Assembly: GCA_049511415.1 (NCBI GenBank)
Contig: JBEKYC010000046.1
Coordinates: 1-57,134 of the forward strand
From: Bog-159 sp049511415
GTDB lineage: Bacteria > Acidobacteriota > Terriglobia > Bryobacterales > Bryobacteraceae
Direction: 5' to 3'
DNA length: 57,134 bases
Below the pieces are notes generated by a model. It was not told the DNA's origin. It saw only the letters and a program-made list of their open reading frames with translations, and ran no database searches. This document shows, one piece after another, positions 34,393-42,763 of the stretch. Within the stretch, counting starts at the first letter, position 1; each line of letters starts with the position of its first letter. Both the position numbers and the translations under genes were made by a program.

Positions 34393-37300
34393 GTGCTGCC
34401 ATTACGTTCCGTTCTGATCGCATCTCTCCTGATTGTGCTCCCGCCCGCCATTGCGCAGGAGCCTGAAAAGCCCGCCAGCCCCGTGTCCGCGGATACCTTC
34501 GCCGGCCTCAAACTCCGCGCGATAGGTCCTGCCGTGACTTCCGGCCGGGTGGTGTCGTTCGCGGTCAACCCGGCGGACAAGAGCACCTATTACGTGGGCT
34601 CCGCTTCCGGCGGCGTCTGGAAGACCATCAACGCGGGTGCTTCTTTCACGCCTGTATTCGACGGCGAAGGATCGTACTCGATCGGCGTTGTGGTACTCGA
34701 TCCGAAGAATCCCAACGTGTTGTGGGTCGGCACCGGAGAGAATAACAGCCAGCGTAGCGTCTCCTACGGCGATGGCGTCTACCGTTCCGATGATGGCGGC
34801 AAATCCTGGAAGAACGTGGGACTGAAAAGGTCCGAGCACATCGGGCGGATCGTGATCGATCCGCGTGATTCCAACACCGTCTATGTAGCGGCGGAGGGGC
34901 CGCTTTGGGGTCCGGGCGGTGACCGCGGACTGTACAAAACCAGCGACGGCGGCAAGACCTGGAAGGCGGTGCTGACCATCAGTGAGAACACCGGCGTGGT
35001 GGACGTGGTGCTCGATCCGCGCAATCCCGATATTCTGCTGGCGGCGGCCTATCAGCGCCGCCGCCACGTCTGGACCCTGATCGACGGCGGACCGGAAAGC
35101 GCCATCTACAAAAGCAGCGATGCCGGCGCGACCTGGAACAAGGTCAAATCCGGACTACCCAGCGAAGACTTGGGCCGTATTGGATTGGCACTGTCGCCGG
35201 TGAATCCCGATGTGATCTACGCCACCGTCGAGTCCATCGACAAGAAGGGCGGAATCTTCCGATCTACCGACTTGGGCGCCACCTGGGAACGGCGCAGTGA
35301 TCGCGACGACCAGGCGCAATACTACGCGCACATTGTGGCCGATCCCAAGAACCTGGATCGCATCTATGTGATGAGCGTGTTCCTGCAAGTCTCCGACGAT
35401 GCCGGCAAAACGCTGCGGAATCTCGGCGAACGCTTCAAGCACGTGGACAATCACGAGATCTGGATCGATCCGGATAACAACCGTCACTACCTGGTGGGTT
35501 GCGACGGCGGCGTGTACGAGAGCTTCGATCGCGCCGCCACCTGGAACTTCAAGGCCAATCTGCCCGTGACCCAGTTCTACGACATCACGGTGGATGAGGA
35601 CGCGCCGTTCTACCACGTCTACGGCGGCACGCAGGATAATTTCTCGATGGGTGGACCGGCGCGCACACGCAGCGTCCACGGCATCACGAACGCCGACTGG
35701 TACGTGACCGCGGGCGGCGACGGTTTTCATTCGCGCGTCGATCCGAAGGACCCCGATACGGTCTACGCCGAATCGCAGCACGGCGGCCTGGTGCGCTACG
35801 ACCGGCGCACGGGCGAGTCGGTGGGCATCCAACCGCAGCCTGGCGCGGGCGAACCTTCCCTGCGCTGGAACTGGGATTCGCCGCTGCTGATCAGTCCGCA
35901 TTCCCATACGCGCGTATACTTCGCGGCCAATAAGCTGTTCCGCAGCGACGACCGCGGCGATTCCTGGAAAGCCATCAGCAGCGACCTTACGCGCCAGATC
36001 GACCGCAACACGCTGCCGGTTATGGGCAAGGTTTGGGGTCCTGACGCGGTAGCCAAGAGCGTCTCGACGTCGTTTTACGGCAACATCGTGGCGCTGTCCG
36101 AATCGCCGCGCAAGGAAGGCTTGATCTACGTGGGCACTGACGACGGCCTCATCCAGGTGACCGAAGATGGCGGCGCACAGTGGCGCAAAATCGAGAAGTT
36201 CACGGCTGTGCCGGAAGGAACCTATGTGAGCCGCATTCTGGCCTCGCAGCACGACGCGACCACCGCGTACGCCGCCTTCGACCATCACAAAAGTTCCGAC
36301 TTTGCGCCTTATTTACTGAAAACCACCGACGCCGGGCGCACATGGACTGCCATTCAAGGCGACCTGCCGGCCAACGGACCGGTGCTGGCCCTCGCCGAGG
36401 ATCACGTGAATTCCCAACTGCTGTTTGCGGGCACCGAGTTCGGATTGTACTTCACCATCGACGGCGGCAAGAAATGGATTCAACTGAAGGGCGGCTTGCC
36501 GACGATCGCCGTGCGCGACCTTGCCATCCAGAGGCAGATGAACGACCTGGTGGTGGGCACCTTCGGCCGCGGCATCTACGTGCTCGATGACTATACGCCG
36601 CTGCGCGATCTGAAGCCGGAAGCCCTGGATCAGGATGCGCTACTGCTCCCGGTGAAGAACGCGCTGATGTACATCCAGACGCGGCAGTACGGTTTGCGCG
36701 GCAAAGGATTTTTGGGCGAGTCGTTCTTCACCGCGGAGAATCCGCCGTTTGGCGCGCAGTTCACTTACTATTTGAAAAACGAGATCAAGACCAGGAAGCA
36801 ACAGCGGCGCGAGCTCGAGAAGGAAGCGGAAAAGAAGAAGACCCAGGCCGCCTACCCAACCGGGGACGCTCTGCGCGCGGAAGACGAAGAAGAAGCGCCG
36901 GTGCTGCTCTTCACGGTTTCCGACAGTGCGGGCCGTGCCATCCGCACCATTACCGGTCCGGTAAGCAAAGGACTGCATCGCATCAGTTGGGACCTGCGGG
37001 AACCGCCCGCTTCCCTGCCCGGCGTGCGCCCGGCCGAGGCGGACGACGACGAGTTCTACGAGGAGCCGGCCGGTCCGCTGGTCATCCCGGGGCGTTACAC
37101 GGTGTCGGTAGCCAAGCGCGTGGATGGCGTGGTCACCGCGATGCTTTCCCCACGCGAGTTCAGGGTCGAGGCGGAAAGCACCACGGACGCCGCCGGACGC
37201 CAGGAGTTACTCGAGTTTCAGATCAAGGTCGCCAAGCTGGAACGCGCCGCCTCCGGCGCGTTGGATACTGCCAATGAATTGAAGTCGCGCGTCGCCAAGA

Positions 37301-37662
37301 TCAAGGCGGCGATTGACGCAGCTCCCGCCATGGACCCCAAATGGGCGGCCGCGGCGCGCGATCTGGAGAAGAAAAATGACGAAATCCTACGTGCGCTGCG
37401 CGGCGACGTGACGCTGGCGCGCCATAACGAAAACGTGCCCATGCCAATGGTGGCGCGCATCGGAACCATCGTCGGCAATGAAGGGGCGTGGCTGCAGCGT
37501 CCGCCAGGCACCGACCGGGAATCCTACGCGATCGCCAGCCAGGAGTTCGCCGCCGAGAGCGCGAAACTGCGCAACTTGATCGACGTGGATTTGAAGGTGA
37601 TCGAGAAAGCGCTGGATGAGGCCGGCGCGCCGTGGACGCCAGGCCGTATGCCGCTGCGGTAA
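34393..37662 (+). CDS. Large secreted BNR/sortilin-type beta-propeller protein
   Basis: A 1089-residue exported protein: signal peptide (SVLIASLLIVLPPAIAQ), then a tandem of VPS10/BNR-type propeller blades. These have the recurrent VYRSDDGGKSWKNVGL, LYKTSDGGKTWKAV, and YVGTDDGLIQVTEDGGAQWR pattern and Asp-box-like turns, over about 35-740. A C-terminal part includes a charged coiled-coil-like stretch (KKNEIKTRKQQRRELEKEAE region) and an Ig-like domain. Proteins of this type are abundant in Acidobacteria and are often listed as sialidase-like 'glycosyl hydrolases', but no sialidase catalytic Arg triad or FRIP motif is evident. A binding or peptidase-associated role is as likely. The start is GTG 34393, supported only by the signal peptide. 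Confidence 0.85.
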   Translation: MLPLRSVLIASLLIVLPPAIAQEPEKPASPVSADTFAGLKLRAIGPAVTSGRVVSFAVNPADKSTYYVGSASGGVWKTINAGASFTPVFDGEGSYSIGVVVLDPKNPNVLWVGTGENNSQRSVSYGDGVYRSDDGGKSWKNVGLKRSEHIGRIVIDPRDSNTVYVAAEGPLWGPGGDRGLYKTSDGGKTWKAVLTISENTGVVDVVLDPRNPDILLAAAYQRRRHVWTLIDGGPESAIYKSSDAGATWNKVKSGLPSEDLGRIGLALSPVNPDVIYATVESIDKKGGIFRSTDLGATWERRSDRDDQAQYYAHIVADPKNLDRIYVMSVFLQVSDDAGKTLRNLGERFKHVDNHEIWIDPDNNRHYLVGCDGGVYESFDRAATWNFKANLPVTQFYDITVDEDAPFYHVYGGTQDNFSMGGPARTRSVHGITNADWYVTAGGDGFHSRVDPKDPDTVYAESQHGGLVRYDRRTGESVGIQPQPGAGEPSLRWNWDSPLLISPHSHTRVYFAANKLFRSDDRGDSWKAISSDLTRQIDRNTLPVMGKVWGPDAVAKSVSTSFYGNIVALSESPRKEGLIYVGTDDGLIQVTEDGGAQWRKIEKFTAVPEGTYVSRILASQHDATTAYAAFDHHKSSDFAPYLLKTTDAGRTWTAIQGDLPANGPVLALAEDHVNSQLLFAGTEFGLYFTIDGGKKWIQLKGGLPTIAVRDLAIQRQMNDLVVGTFGRGIYVLDDYTPLRDLKPEALDQDALLLPVKNALMYIQTRQYGLRGKGFLGESFFTAENPPFGAQFTYYLKNEIKTRKQQRRELEKEAEKKKTQAAYPTGDALRAEDEEEAPVLLFTVSDSAGRAIRTITGPVSKGLHRISWDLREPPASLPGVRPAEADDDEFYEEPAGPLVIPGRYTVSVAKRVDGVVTAMLSPREFRVEAESTTDAAGRQELLEFQIKVAKLERAASGALDTANELKSRVAKIKAAIDAAPAMDPKWAAAARDLEKKNDEILRALRGDVTLARHNENVPMPMVARIGTIVGNEGAWLQRPPGTDRESYAIASQEFAAESAKLRNLIDVDLKVIEKALDEAGAPWTPGRMPLR

Positions 37663-37710
37663 CGGCGGGGTAATCCGGCCAGTTCAGCGGTTTTGAGATA
37701 GTCTACGCAT

Positions 37711-38967
37711 ATGACGCGATTTAGAACTCGCCGGGATTTTTTCGCCTGGACGCGCAATCTCCTCGCTGGCGGCGGCCTAGCCGGGATTACGCCGATCCAC
37801 GCCGCGCCAGCTCCGGACGAAGCCGGCGGCGAGGACTACTACGAGAAGCTCGGCGTTACCAAGATCATTAACGCCGCCGGCACCTACACGATTCTCACAG
37901 CATCCACCATGCCGCCGTCCGTGCAGGCCGCGGTCGCGCGCGCGGCCAAGTCTCCCGTGCGCCTGATCGAGTTGCAGACCAAAGCCGGCGAATACCTCGC
38001 CCGGCGCTTGCGCTGTGAATCCGCCATGGTGACGTCCGGGGCTGCATCCGGCCTGACGCTGGGCGTGGCCGCTTGCATGACGGTGGCGAACCAAAGCGCA
38101 CCGCATGGGATGCCCACCAACATGGCGGGCCTGAAGAGCGAAGTAGTCGTCCAGAAGGCGCACCGTTACGGATACGATCACGCGCTGCGCAATTGCGGTA
38201 TCCGCTTTGTGGAGGTGGAAACCTTGGCGGACTACGAGGCGGCCTTCACCGACCGCATCGTAATGGCGCACTTCTTCAACGCAGCGGAAGTTGGCCAGAT
38301 CAGCCGTGAGGACTGGATACGGGTGGCGCACAAACACGGCGTCCCATGCTTCAACGACGCGGCCGCCGATATGCCGCCCATCTCGAACCTATGGAACTAC
38401 ACGCAGATGGGATTCGATCTGGTGACTTTTTCCGGAGGCAAGGGAATTCGCGGTCCGCAGAATGCCGGCTTGCTATTGGGGCGGAAAGACCTGATTGCCG
38501 CAGCCGGGGCGAACAACAGCCCATACGACGACTGCGTGGGTCGGGGCATGAAGGTCGCCAAGGAGCAGATCGTCGGAATGGTGGCAGCCGTCGATTGGCT
38601 TCTGAGCCAGTCCGACAGCGCGATGCAGGCTGAATTCGAGATGCGTGCGAACCGGATTGCAGGCGCCCTGCGAGATATCCCGACGCTCGAATCCAGGATC
38701 GTGGTGCCGGCCGTGGCCAACCGGGTGCCCCATTTGATGATCCGTTACGACCAGCAGCGTTTGAAGGTCTCGCCGCTCGATGTAAAGGAACAACTAAGCC
38801 GGGGCACGCCGAGTATCGAACTAAATCCCGCGACCGGCAGAAACGACGGCAGCGCCGGATTGCCTACCGACGTCAATACGATTGTCGTGGGCGTATGGAT
38901 GCTGGAGCCGGGCGAGGACCTGATTGTCGCCCGCCGCCTGCGCCAGGCTCTCACCAGTGCGGCGTAA
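37711..38967 (+). CDS. Tat-exported SelA-like PLP-dependent enzyme
   Basis: A 418-residue fold-type I PLP enzyme of the SelA/D-glucosaminate-6-phosphate ammonia-lyase branch. A twin-arginine signal (TRRDFFAWTRN, then LLAGGGLAGI) directs folded export. The enzyme opens with YYEKLGVTKIINAAGTYTIL, typical of the branch, and has MVTSGAASGLTLG for cofactor phosphate, FNDAAADMPP with the pyridine-N Asp, and the Schiff-base lysine K244 in TFSGGKGIRGPQNAG. True bacterial SelA is cytosolic, longer and binds tRNA-Sec through an N-terminal domain absent here, so this is not the selenocysteine synthase. The closest functional precedent is elimination of ammonia from amino-sugar acids. It leads a run of three Tat-signal enzymes. 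Confidence 0.82.
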   Translation: MTRFRTRRDFFAWTRNLLAGGGLAGITPIHAAPAPDEAGGEDYYEKLGVTKIINAAGTYTILTASTMPPSVQAAVARAAKSPVRLIELQTKAGEYLARRLRCESAMVTSGAASGLTLGVAACMTVANQSAPHGMPTNMAGLKSEVVVQKAHRYGYDHALRNCGIRFVEVETLADYEAAFTDRIVMAHFFNAAEVGQISREDWIRVAHKHGVPCFNDAAADMPPISNLWNYTQMGFDLVTFSGGKGIRGPQNAGLLLGRKDLIAAAGANNSPYDDCVGRGMKVAKEQIVGMVAAVDWLLSQSDSAMQAEFEMRANRIAGALRDIPTLESRIVVPAVANRVPHLMIRYDQQRLKVSPLDVKEQLSRGTPSIELNPATGRNDGSAGLPTDVNTIVVGVWMLEPGEDLIVARRLRQALTSAA

Positions 38968-38977
38968 GGCGGAAGGT

Positions 38978-39907
38978 ATGGAACGCCGCGATTTCTTTGG
39001 GGGCGCGCTCGGTCTTTTCACTGCGCCACAATCCTCGGCCCAGTCGCCGGAATCCGCCGGTGAGGTCTATATCGAGCGCGCCGCGGCCGGGCAGCCGCAT
39101 AAGGGAAAGGTGCTGGCCCTTGTCACGCCACACCTGGATGATGGGCCCTTCTTCGCTTGCGGAACCGTGGTGAAGCTCATCAAAGAAGGCTACGCCGGAT
39201 ATTTCATCCGCGCCAGCAACGACGAAAAGGATTCCTATGATCTCACTCTGGGCGAAACCGTCGCGGCCAACGAACGCGATACCGGCGAATTGCTTAAAGC
39301 ATCCGGATTGAAGCAGGCTTTCGATCTGGGCTACCGGAACCATCGCATGGACGATGTGGCGCGCGCGGAAATACGGGCCCGCCTGATCTTCCTCTTCCGC
39401 CTGCTCAAGGTCGACACGGTTTTCAGTTATGATCCCTGGGGGCACTACGAAGAAAACCCCGATCATTACGTTACGGCACAAGCGGTAGAGGCCGCCTGCT
39501 GGATGTCCGGCGGCCACCTGGACATGCCGGAACATTTTGCCGCAGGCCTAAAGCCGCACAGCGTCTCGGAGAAGTACTATTTCGCCAGGGGCCCGCAATT
39601 GGTGAATCGAGCCGTCGATATCGGTCCCATGCGAGAAGCGAAGCTCGCTTGTCTGAAATCGTGCCGCACCATGATGCTGCACATGATCAAGGATCTCAAT
39701 CAATCGCTGGCGGAACGTCATCTCCGGTTGCCGGCTCTTACCGGCGGCGAAGACGCAGCCATCGACGAATTCAGCAGGTTGGCGCTCGACAACCGCGATC
39801 GCGCTGTGGGGCGGAAATACGGTATGGACTACGCCGAGGCATTTCACTACATTGGGCCGGATCAGTCGTTGGAAGATTACGTCTCCCGCAACGCCGTGCA
39901 CTTGTAG
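38978..39907 (+). CDS. Tat-exported PIG-L-family deacetylase
   Basis: A 309-residue zinc deacetylase of the PIG-L/LmbE family. The N-terminus MERRDFFGGALGLFTA is a twin-arginine signal. The metal motif is VTPHLDDGPF (H52, D54, D55; usually PHPDD), and the third ligand probably lies in ENPDHYVTAQ. LSYDPWGHYEENP-like sequence precedes it, as in GlcNAc-type deacetylases. ATG 38978 is used with GGAAGG just upstream, ten bases after the stop of the SelA-like gene, so the two are probably co-transcribed. It would remove N-acetyl groups from amino sugars or sugar acids in the periplasm, an activity fitting its PLP-enzyme neighbour. Confidence 0.85.
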   Translation: MERRDFFGGALGLFTAPQSSAQSPESAGEVYIERAAAGQPHKGKVLALVTPHLDDGPFFACGTVVKLIKEGYAGYFIRASNDEKDSYDLTLGETVAANERDTGELLKASGLKQAFDLGYRNHRMDDVARAEIRARLIFLFRLLKVDTVFSYDPWGHYEENPDHYVTAQAVEAACWMSGGHLDMPEHFAAGLKPHSVSEKYYFARGPQLVNRAVDIGPMREAKLACLKSCRTMMLHMIKDLNQSLAERHLRLPALTGGEDAAIDEFSRLALDNRDRAVGRKYGMDYAEAFHYIGPDQSLEDYVSRNAVHL

Positions 39908-39928
39908 ATTGTCTGGTCTTTGGCGTTA

Positions 39929-41167
39929 TCACTTCGTATCCCAAAATGGCTCGCCCGCTACCAGGTTTTTTCGGAGGAAGTCGGGATCGATCTCCAGCCC
40001 GAGACCGGGCCCGGCGGGCACGGGTAGCAATCCATCGCGCACCTTTGGCGGGTTTGAGGAGGCCATCGATTCGATGTAGTGATTCGGCCGTCCCAACTGG
40101 CTTTCCGAGCGGTAGAAATTCTGGATCGACGCGCCGAAGTGTGCGTTGCCATAGGTGAGCACCAATGAACCGACGTTGTGCAGTGCCACCGGCGTCCGGA
40201 AAAGAGCTGCATAATCGGCAATCTTTCTGGTACCCGTGAATCCCCCCGCGAACGAGAGATCCGGATGAATGATATCCACTGCCTGGTTGTCCACAAACGG
40301 CTTGAAACCGCGCACCAGTTCCAGCTTTTCGCCGGTCAGCAGCGGAACGCGCGTCGAGCGGCGCAGTGCCATCCACGCTTCCGAGAAGGGAGGATTCAGG
40401 GCATCCTCGATGAATAGCGGATTCATCGGCTCGACGGCCTTGGCGACGGCGATGGCGCTGGGGGTATCGAGTTCGTTGTGGCAATGCACGGCAATGTCGA
40501 TATCGTCGCCCACTGCCTCGCGGCAATTGCCGTAGGCGCGCGCTACATTGCGAAGCTGCTGCGTCGTGAGCGTGGCGGCGAAGCGCGCTACCGGGACGCC
40601 GAGCACGGGATCGATGTTGTTCTTGAATGCGGTGAAACCCTCCGGCATCGCCTTGATGCGCTGCGCCCAGTCGCGGCAGGAGGACTTGTCGAGCATGTTA
40701 AGGCCGATGCCGTGGGAATACATGGGGATGGAATCGCGAAATGGCCCACCCAACAGCGTGGCGACGGGAGCACCGATGATCTTACCGGCCAGGTCCCAGA
40801 GCGCGATGTCGATGCCGCTGATGGTGGGGACGTGCGCCATATAGGTATGCATCAGGGACGTCATGTTCTGGAAATGCACTTCGATCGCCAGAGGGTCCTT
40901 ACCGATCAGCAGGCTGCGCATCGTCTCTATGCGGGCGCGCGCCATGGGGCCCGTGGCGCCGGCTTCGCCATAGCCCGCCAGGCCGCTGTCGGTATCGATT
41001 CTTATCAAACAGTTCCCGGCGATGTTTTGAATCGCCATGGCGCGGACGTTCGTGATCTTTACGCGATTGAGGTTCGATGCGGCCAGTGCCCGATAACGGT
41101 GGAACAGGCCGGCGGCAGGCAGCCCGACGGCCAGCCTCACCAGGTCGCGGCGAGATAAAGGTTTCAT
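39929..41167 (-). CDS. Tat-exported enolase-superfamily sugar-acid dehydratase-like enzyme
   Basis: A 412-residue mandelate racemase/muconate lactonizing-type enzyme. A twin-arginine signal (LSRRDLVRLAVG) spans 1-30. The capping domain (VKITNVRAMAIQ, GLAGYGEAG) is followed by the barrel: FTAFKNNIDP (Lys end of strand 2), IAVHCHNELD (metal/acid-base His-rich strand 3), FIEDALNPP (Glu), LTGEKLEL (Glu), IIHPDLSFAGG (Asp) and LHNVGSLVLT (His). The pattern is close to D-galactonate or related sugar-acid dehydratases. ATG 41167 is chosen because AAGGAGG stands ten bases upstream and the Tat signal starts there. It converges on the PIG-L gene (21 bases between stops), so it is a neighbour but not in the same operon. 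Confidence 0.82.
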   Translation of the reverse strand: MKPLSRRDLVRLAVGLPAAGLFHRYRALAASNLNRVKITNVRAMAIQNIAGNCLIRIDTDSGLAGYGEAGATGPMARARIETMRSLLIGKDPLAIEVHFQNMTSLMHTYMAHVPTISGIDIALWDLAGKIIGAPVATLLGGPFRDSIPMYSHGIGLNMLDKSSCRDWAQRIKAMPEGFTAFKNNIDPVLGVPVARFAATLTTQQLRNVARAYGNCREAVGDDIDIAVHCHNELDTPSAIAVAKAVEPMNPLFIEDALNPPFSEAWMALRRSTRVPLLTGEKLELVRGFKPFVDNQAVDIIHPDLSFAGGFTGTRKIADYAALFRTPVALHNVGSLVLTYGNAHFGASIQNFYRSESQLGRPNHYIESMASSNPPKVRDGLLPVPAGPGLGLEIDPDFLRKNLVAGEPFWDTK

Positions 41168-41218
41168 CTGCAAAGCCTCCTTGCGCAACCCCCAATATAT
41201 ATCCACTTCCGGCAGGCC

Positions 41219-41402
41219 GTGCCAACTGTCACTTATCGCGCATTAGTCGGCGCCGACGGAACACTCAGGGATCTGAAGTCTTTTGTCGAGCGCGGCGCCG
41301 AAAGCGTGGCGGTCGACGGCCATGGCGATGTGTACATTGTGAATGGACAAATTTTCGTATACAACGCTGCCGGCCGGCAGATCGGACGGATCGATAGGAG
41401 TT
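41219..41402 (+). pseudogene. NHL/SMP-30-like propeller protein, C-terminal relic
   Basis: Sixty codons reading TYRALVGADGTLRDLKSFVE, then SVAVDGHGDVYIVNGQIFVY and NAAGRQIGRID match the last blades of NHL or gluconolactonase-like (SMP-30) proteins. Neither the beginning nor the family-typical end is present; after IDRSFS the frame runs into unrelated sequence to 41503. The rest of 41403-41558 holds only the ribosome-binding site of the next gene. Confidence 0.6.
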
Positions 41403-41558
41403 TCTCGGGCGGCACGACAAACGGCTGGCGGGGCCAGTCCGGTTGGTTCCGTGTTTGGAACCCACCATCGCGGGTGTCCGGATCTGAGATCGGGCAGGTG
41501 TGAGTTCGAACGTTTTCCGACGCCAGGAGACTATCATCAATGATACGAGGTGCCTTTC

Positions 41559-42728
41559 ATGGCGAAGAATCGAGCGAAGCTTCCTTTCCTGACACTCGTC
41601 GCCGCCATTTCCGTGGCCGCCCTGCAGCCTGAGGACAATGCGCCGGCCCTAATCGCCCGGATCGAAGCCGCTCAAACGCCAAATCGCGCGGCACTCGACG
41701 GTTTCACGTTGCCCGAACTCATGCGCCGCTTTCACGTCCCCGGTCTGAGCATAGCCGTGATCAAGGACTTCAAAATTCACTGGTTGAAGACGTATGGCAG
41801 CGCCGACGTGCAATCGGGCCGCCCGGTTGAGACGAATACCCTGTTTCAGGCGGCCTCGATTAGTAAGCCGGTCACGGCCATGGCGGCGATGCGGCTGGTC
41901 GATGAGCGCCGCCTCGCTCTCGACAACGACATCAACACGATCCTGAAATCATGGCACGTGCCGGGTCAATCCGTAACCCCGCGTTCGCTAATGAGCCACA
42001 CATCAGGGGCCGACGATGGGTTTGGATTTCCCGGATATGATCCATCGGCGCAAAGGCCTTCTGTGGTTCAGATCCTGGACGGAAAGCCGCCCTCCAACGT
42101 CGGGCCGGTGCTCTTCGCCAGGCCACCCTATCTGGCTTACAAATACTCGGGCGGCGGCGTGACCATTATGCAACTCGCGATGACGGATCTCACTGGGAGG
42201 CCGTTCGCTGAATTCATGCGCTCGACCGTGCTCGATCCGTTGGGCATGGGCGACAGTTCCTATGAACAGCCGTTGCCCACCGCGCTTGCCGGGCACGCCG
42301 CCAGAGCGCATGACGACGAGGGAAAGTCGATGGGTGCTCCGTGGCATGTGTATCCGGAGCAGGCCGCCGCGGGCCTTTGGACCACGCCCGCCGATCTCGC
42401 TCGTTTCGTTATCGAAGTCCAAAAAGCGGTGCGCGGCCCAAAAGGCCTTGTGCTCACTCAGGCTGCCGCGAGCGCAATGGTCTGTCCGGTCGGTGTAGGA
42501 CCATTCGGAGTGGGCCTGAGCCTCGAAAAGCGTGGGGAAGGATGGTATTTCAGCCATGGCGGGTCCAACTGGGGATTCCGGGGTGATATTCTGGGGCACG
42601 TCCGCAAAGGCTATGGCGTGGCGATTCTCACGAACGGGGACAATGGCGGACCGCTGATCAACGAGATCGAGGCTCGTATTGCCGCGGCGTACCGATGGGA
42701 TTCGCTCGATAAACCGCTACCTCGGTGA
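41559..42728 (+). CDS. Exported serine hydrolase, beta-lactamase/class C PBP family
   Basis: A 389-residue class C-type hydrolase. The nucleophile motif is S100-I-S-K103 in FQAASISKPVT. The second motif reads YKYSGGGV, with Gly where YxN normally has Asn (Y-S-G), and the third is SHGGSNWGFRG. A signal peptide occupies about 1-22 (LPFLTLVAAISVAAL). The Asn-to-Gly change is common in esterase-like members and argues against beta-lactam hydrolysis. ATG 41559 has ACGAGG eight bases upstream; the frame also has GTG at 41550, which would overlap that site. It converges with the M20 peptidase gene. Confidence 0.87.
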   Translation: MAKNRAKLPFLTLVAAISVAALQPEDNAPALIARIEAAQTPNRAALDGFTLPELMRRFHVPGLSIAVIKDFKIHWLKTYGSADVQSGRPVETNTLFQAASISKPVTAMAAMRLVDERRLALDNDINTILKSWHVPGQSVTPRSLMSHTSGADDGFGFPGYDPSAQRPSVVQILDGKPPSNVGPVLFARPPYLAYKYSGGGVTIMQLAMTDLTGRPFAEFMRSTVLDPLGMGDSSYEQPLPTALAGHAARAHDDEGKSMGAPWHVYPEQAAAGLWTTPADLARFVIEVQKAVRGPKGLVLTQAAASAMVCPVGVGPFGVGLSLEKRGEGWYFSHGGSNWGFRGDILGHVRKGYGVAILTNGDNGGPLINEIEARIAAAYRWDSLDKPLPR

Positions 42729-42763
42729 CCGGTGCGTCTTTAAGGTCATGCGTGGCAGGAGCT

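Noticed and set aside
35155..36288. A 377-codon minus-strand frame within the BNR-repeat gene
   Set aside because: Antisense shadow; the sense frame has propeller repeats over its whole length.
37711..38967. The SelA-like enzyme as true selenocysteine synthase partnered with selC
   Set aside because: It has a twin-arginine export signal, lacks the tRNA-binding N-terminal domain of SelA, and lies in an exported-hydrolase cluster 23 kb away.
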